Source: Dyadobacter jejuensis (GTDB taxonomy: Bacteria > Bacteroidota > Bacteroidia > Cytophagales > Spirosomataceae). Taken from it: DNA of 64,000 nt. The stretch lies in assembly GCF_003149085.1 (NCBI RefSeq), contig NZ_QGDT01000010.1, forward strand, positions 62,001 through 126,000, written 5' to 3'. How positions within the stretch are numbered: position 1 is the first letter of the stretch; each line of letters begins with the position of its first letter. Of this stretch, positions 62,194 through 64,000 are shown in pieces. The position numbers were made by a program, and so were the translations under genes. The notes below the pieces were generated by a model. That model made no database searches, was not told where the DNA came from, and was given only the letters and a program-made list of their open reading frames with translations.

Positions 62194-64000
62194 CTATTCG
62201 GCCTGCCCACCTAAAAGGGTTATAAATTCTTCTTCCGAAAGAATGGTAACCCCTAATTTTCTGGCTTTTTCTAGTTTGGCAGGGCCCATATTTGCTCCCG
62301 CCACGAGGTAGTTCAATTTTCCTGAGACTCCACTAAGTACCTTGCCTCCATTCGCTTCAATTTTAGTCTTCAGTACCTCCCTTTCGAAGTTTTGGAAAAC
62401 ACCAGAGATCACAAAGGTAGAGCCCGCTAGGCTATCCCCCTCCATTTCCACGACCACATCACCCGTTTCCATCTGTAAGCCCGCATGGCGCAGTCTACTG
62501 ATCATCGCCTGGTTGTCTGGATTAGCAAAATATTCCAAAACACTGTTGGCAATACGTTCTCCGATTTCTGGTACGGCAATGAGCTGGTCGAAGTCTGCGA
62601 CCATCAGTGCATCCATCGTTTTAAAATAACTACTCAGCTTTTCTGCTACTGTGGCCCCCACGAAGCGAATTCCTAAGGCAAACAGCACTTGCCTAAATGG
62701 TACCGACTTAGACCTATCGATTCCTTTTAAAATATTAGCAACGGTTTTTTCCCTGAAGCTAATTTTCTTGACCTTGCCTGTGTCCTCGTTTAAGATGCTT
62801 TTCTCCAACCCTAGGAGTTGCTCACCCGTCAAGGCATACAGGTCGGCAGGAGAACGTACCAATCCCACATCGTAAAGCAATTGAATTTTACCTTCGCCTA
62901 GGCTATCGATGTCCATGGCTTTGCGGTGGATAAAATGCTCTATACGCCCCTTTACCTGAGGAGGACAGGCGGTATCGTTAGGGCATACGAATGCTACCTC
63001 CCCTTCCTTCCTTACCAAGGGGGTATTGCATTCGGGACAATTAGTGGGAAATTCGATAGCCTCTGTCAGATAAAAATCACGCTGGGAAAAATCTACACCG
63101 GTTATTTTAGGGATTATTTCTCCACTTTTTTCCACAAAAACGGTGTCCCCTACCCGCACCTCAAGTCTTTCTAGCTCGTTGGCATTATGCAAAGTAGCCC
63201 TTTTAACCCGGGTTCCCGACAGGTGTACCCCCTTCACTTTTTTATAGGGCCAGTCGCGTTCACTGACGTCACACAGATTGGCCACTGGGGTCACTGCCCC
63301 GGTTCGGCCTACCTGGTAGTCGACGTACCGAAGGACGGCTGGCTTGTTTTCAGCCTTATATTTAAATGAAATGGCCCAGCGCGGGCTTTTTGCAGTAAAA
63401 CCTAAGGTCCGCTGTTGCTCCAAGGAGTTCACTTTTATAACGATACCATCGGTGGCTAATGGGAGTTTGGTTCGTTCCGTTTCCCACTCATGGATATAGG
63501 CGATTACCTCGTCGATGGTCTGAACTTTTCGCCATCCAGGAGAGACCTTAAAGCCCCATTGCTGCAAGGCTTCCAGGCTTTCAGAATGCGTTGCGAAGGG
63601 CGACTCATCACTCATAAACGCATAAAGGTAGCAATCCAGTCCACGGCGGCCCGCTTCGGCAGAGTCCTGAAGCTTAAAGGAGCCCGAAGCCGCATTTCTT
63701 GGGTTGGCATAGGGGTTCTCTCCCAGTATATCCATTTGCTCATTAAGCTTGGCAAAAGAACTATAGGGCATAAAACCCTCCCCCCGTACTTCGAATATTT
63801 CTGGTATGCCCCCTTTCTTTACCTTAAGGGGTAAGCTCCTGATGGTCTTTACATTTTGGGTAATCTCGTCACCTTTAGTGCCATCGCCGCGGGTCACGCC
63901 TCTGACCAAAAGCCCCTCCTCATAGGTAAAACTAAGAGAAATACCATCGAACTTCAATTCACAAATATACTCGAAGGGTTCTCCATTCAGGCCCTTTCGT
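62194..64000 (-). CDS. ligA: NAD+-dependent DNA ligase, partial (N-terminus beyond window)
   Basis: Seals nicks in replication and repair. The frame is open to the window edge; about 100 N-terminal residues are missing. The catalytic lysine is visible in CELKFDG (Lys codon 63952-63954, minus strand). Further domains in order: nucleotidyltransferase, OB fold (SGEIIPKITGV), four-cysteine zinc finger (CPECNTP ... CPNDTACPP), helix-hairpin-helix repeats and a C-terminal BRCT domain (about 75 residues). The adenylation motif and zinc finger are intact. Confidence 0.95.
   Translation of the reverse strand, partial: RKGLNGEPFEYICELKFDGISLSFTYEEGLLVRGVTRGDGTKGDEITQNVKTIRSLPLKVKKGGIPEIFEVRGEGFMPYSSFAKLNEQMDILGENPYANPRNAASGSFKLQDSAEAGRRGLDCYLYAFMSDESPFATHSESLEALQQWGFKVSPGWRKVQTIDEVIAYIHEWETERTKLPLATDGIVIKVNSLEQQRTLGFTAKSPRWAISFKYKAENKPAVLRYVDYQVGRTGAVTPVANLCDVSERDWPYKKVKGVHLSGTRVKRATLHNANELERLEVRVGDTVFVEKSGEIIPKITGVDFSQRDFYLTEAIEFPTNCPECNTPLVRKEGEVAFVCPNDTACPPQVKGRIEHFIHRKAMDIDSLGEGKIQLLYDVGLVRSPADLYALTGEQLLGLEKSILNEDTGKVKKISFREKTVANILKGIDRSKSVPFRQVLFALGIRFVGATVAEKLSSYFKTMDALMVADFDQLIAVPEIGERIANSVLEYFANPDNQAMISRLRHAGLQMETGDVVVEMEGDSLAGSTFVISGVFQNFEREVLKTKIEANGGKVLSGVSGKLNYLVAGANMGPAKLEKARKLGVTILSEEEFITLLGGQAE

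Overview
The window is a stretch of chromosomal, mostly housekeeping DNA from a member of the Bacteroidota, most likely Cytophagales (Spirosomataceae-like; family level is inference). Supporting signs: promoters of the Bacteroidota type (TTG or TTTG, about 19-20 nt, then TAnnTTTG) before several genes, few Shine-Dalgarno sites, a parA-parB-DUF5683-dapB-lepB block, an adjacent folP-cdaA pair, a DUF3822 gene near coaD, and BT_3928-family, DUF1599 and viroplasmin-type RNase H genes. I see no insertion sequence, prophage, CRISPR array, tRNA or rRNA. The two edges cut pyrE (left, C-terminus missing) and ligA (right, N-terminus missing).

Layout. 0-8 kb: pyrE with a CNNM/HlyC membrane protein, two Nudix hydrolases, coaD, DUF3822, a CBS-domain protein, a RecD-like helicase and a Sua5-type tRNA modification enzyme. 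8-14 kb: a GMC dehydrogenase with its Tat-exported small subunit, an ABC-F ATPase and a secreted beta-propeller. 14-18.5 kb: rpsT, cdaA and folP facing DUF1599, a DoxX-like protein and aroK. 18.6-21.6 kb: an outer-membrane barrel and a low-complexity lipoprotein. 21.8-27.5 kb: proS, a SlyD-like FKBP, dprA coupled to a Schlafen-AlbA_2 protein, and a GH13 branching-type enzyme. 27.7-35 kb: the lepB-dapB-DUF5683-parB-parA block, an Lrp regulator with a radical SAM gene, and divergent ald. 35-43 kb: a DEAD-box helicase behind a long structured leader, then DinB, a Tat lipoprotein isomerase, a phospholipase-C-like protein, a Dabb protein, ung, apaG and a methyltransferase. 43-46.4 kb: an MlaE-F-D lipid transport operon and an orphan Hpt protein. 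46.4-51.7 kb: five glycosyltransferases. 51.8-64 kb: prfC, ppa, a DPM1-like glycosyltransferase, TrmN6, RNase H, pepT, a MazG-like enzyme, MarC, an NrtR-like regulator, a class V aminotransferase, dapA and ligA.

Common threads are cell-envelope building (dapA, dapB, Mla, LepB, glycosyltransferases, alanine dehydrogenase), translation and RNA handling (rpsT, proS, prfC, ABC-F, the helicase) and DNA maintenance (ParAB, DprA, Ung, LigA, the RecD-like helicase). No obvious defence or mobile island is present. The least explained parts are the leader of the DEAD-box helicase (about 35.35-35.69 kb), the dprA/AlbA_2 pair, the tandem glycosyltransferases at 48.9-50.5 kb, and the empty interval between coaD and DUF3822. 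Start codons were re-chosen in many genes. Six genes appear to start with TTG or GTG.
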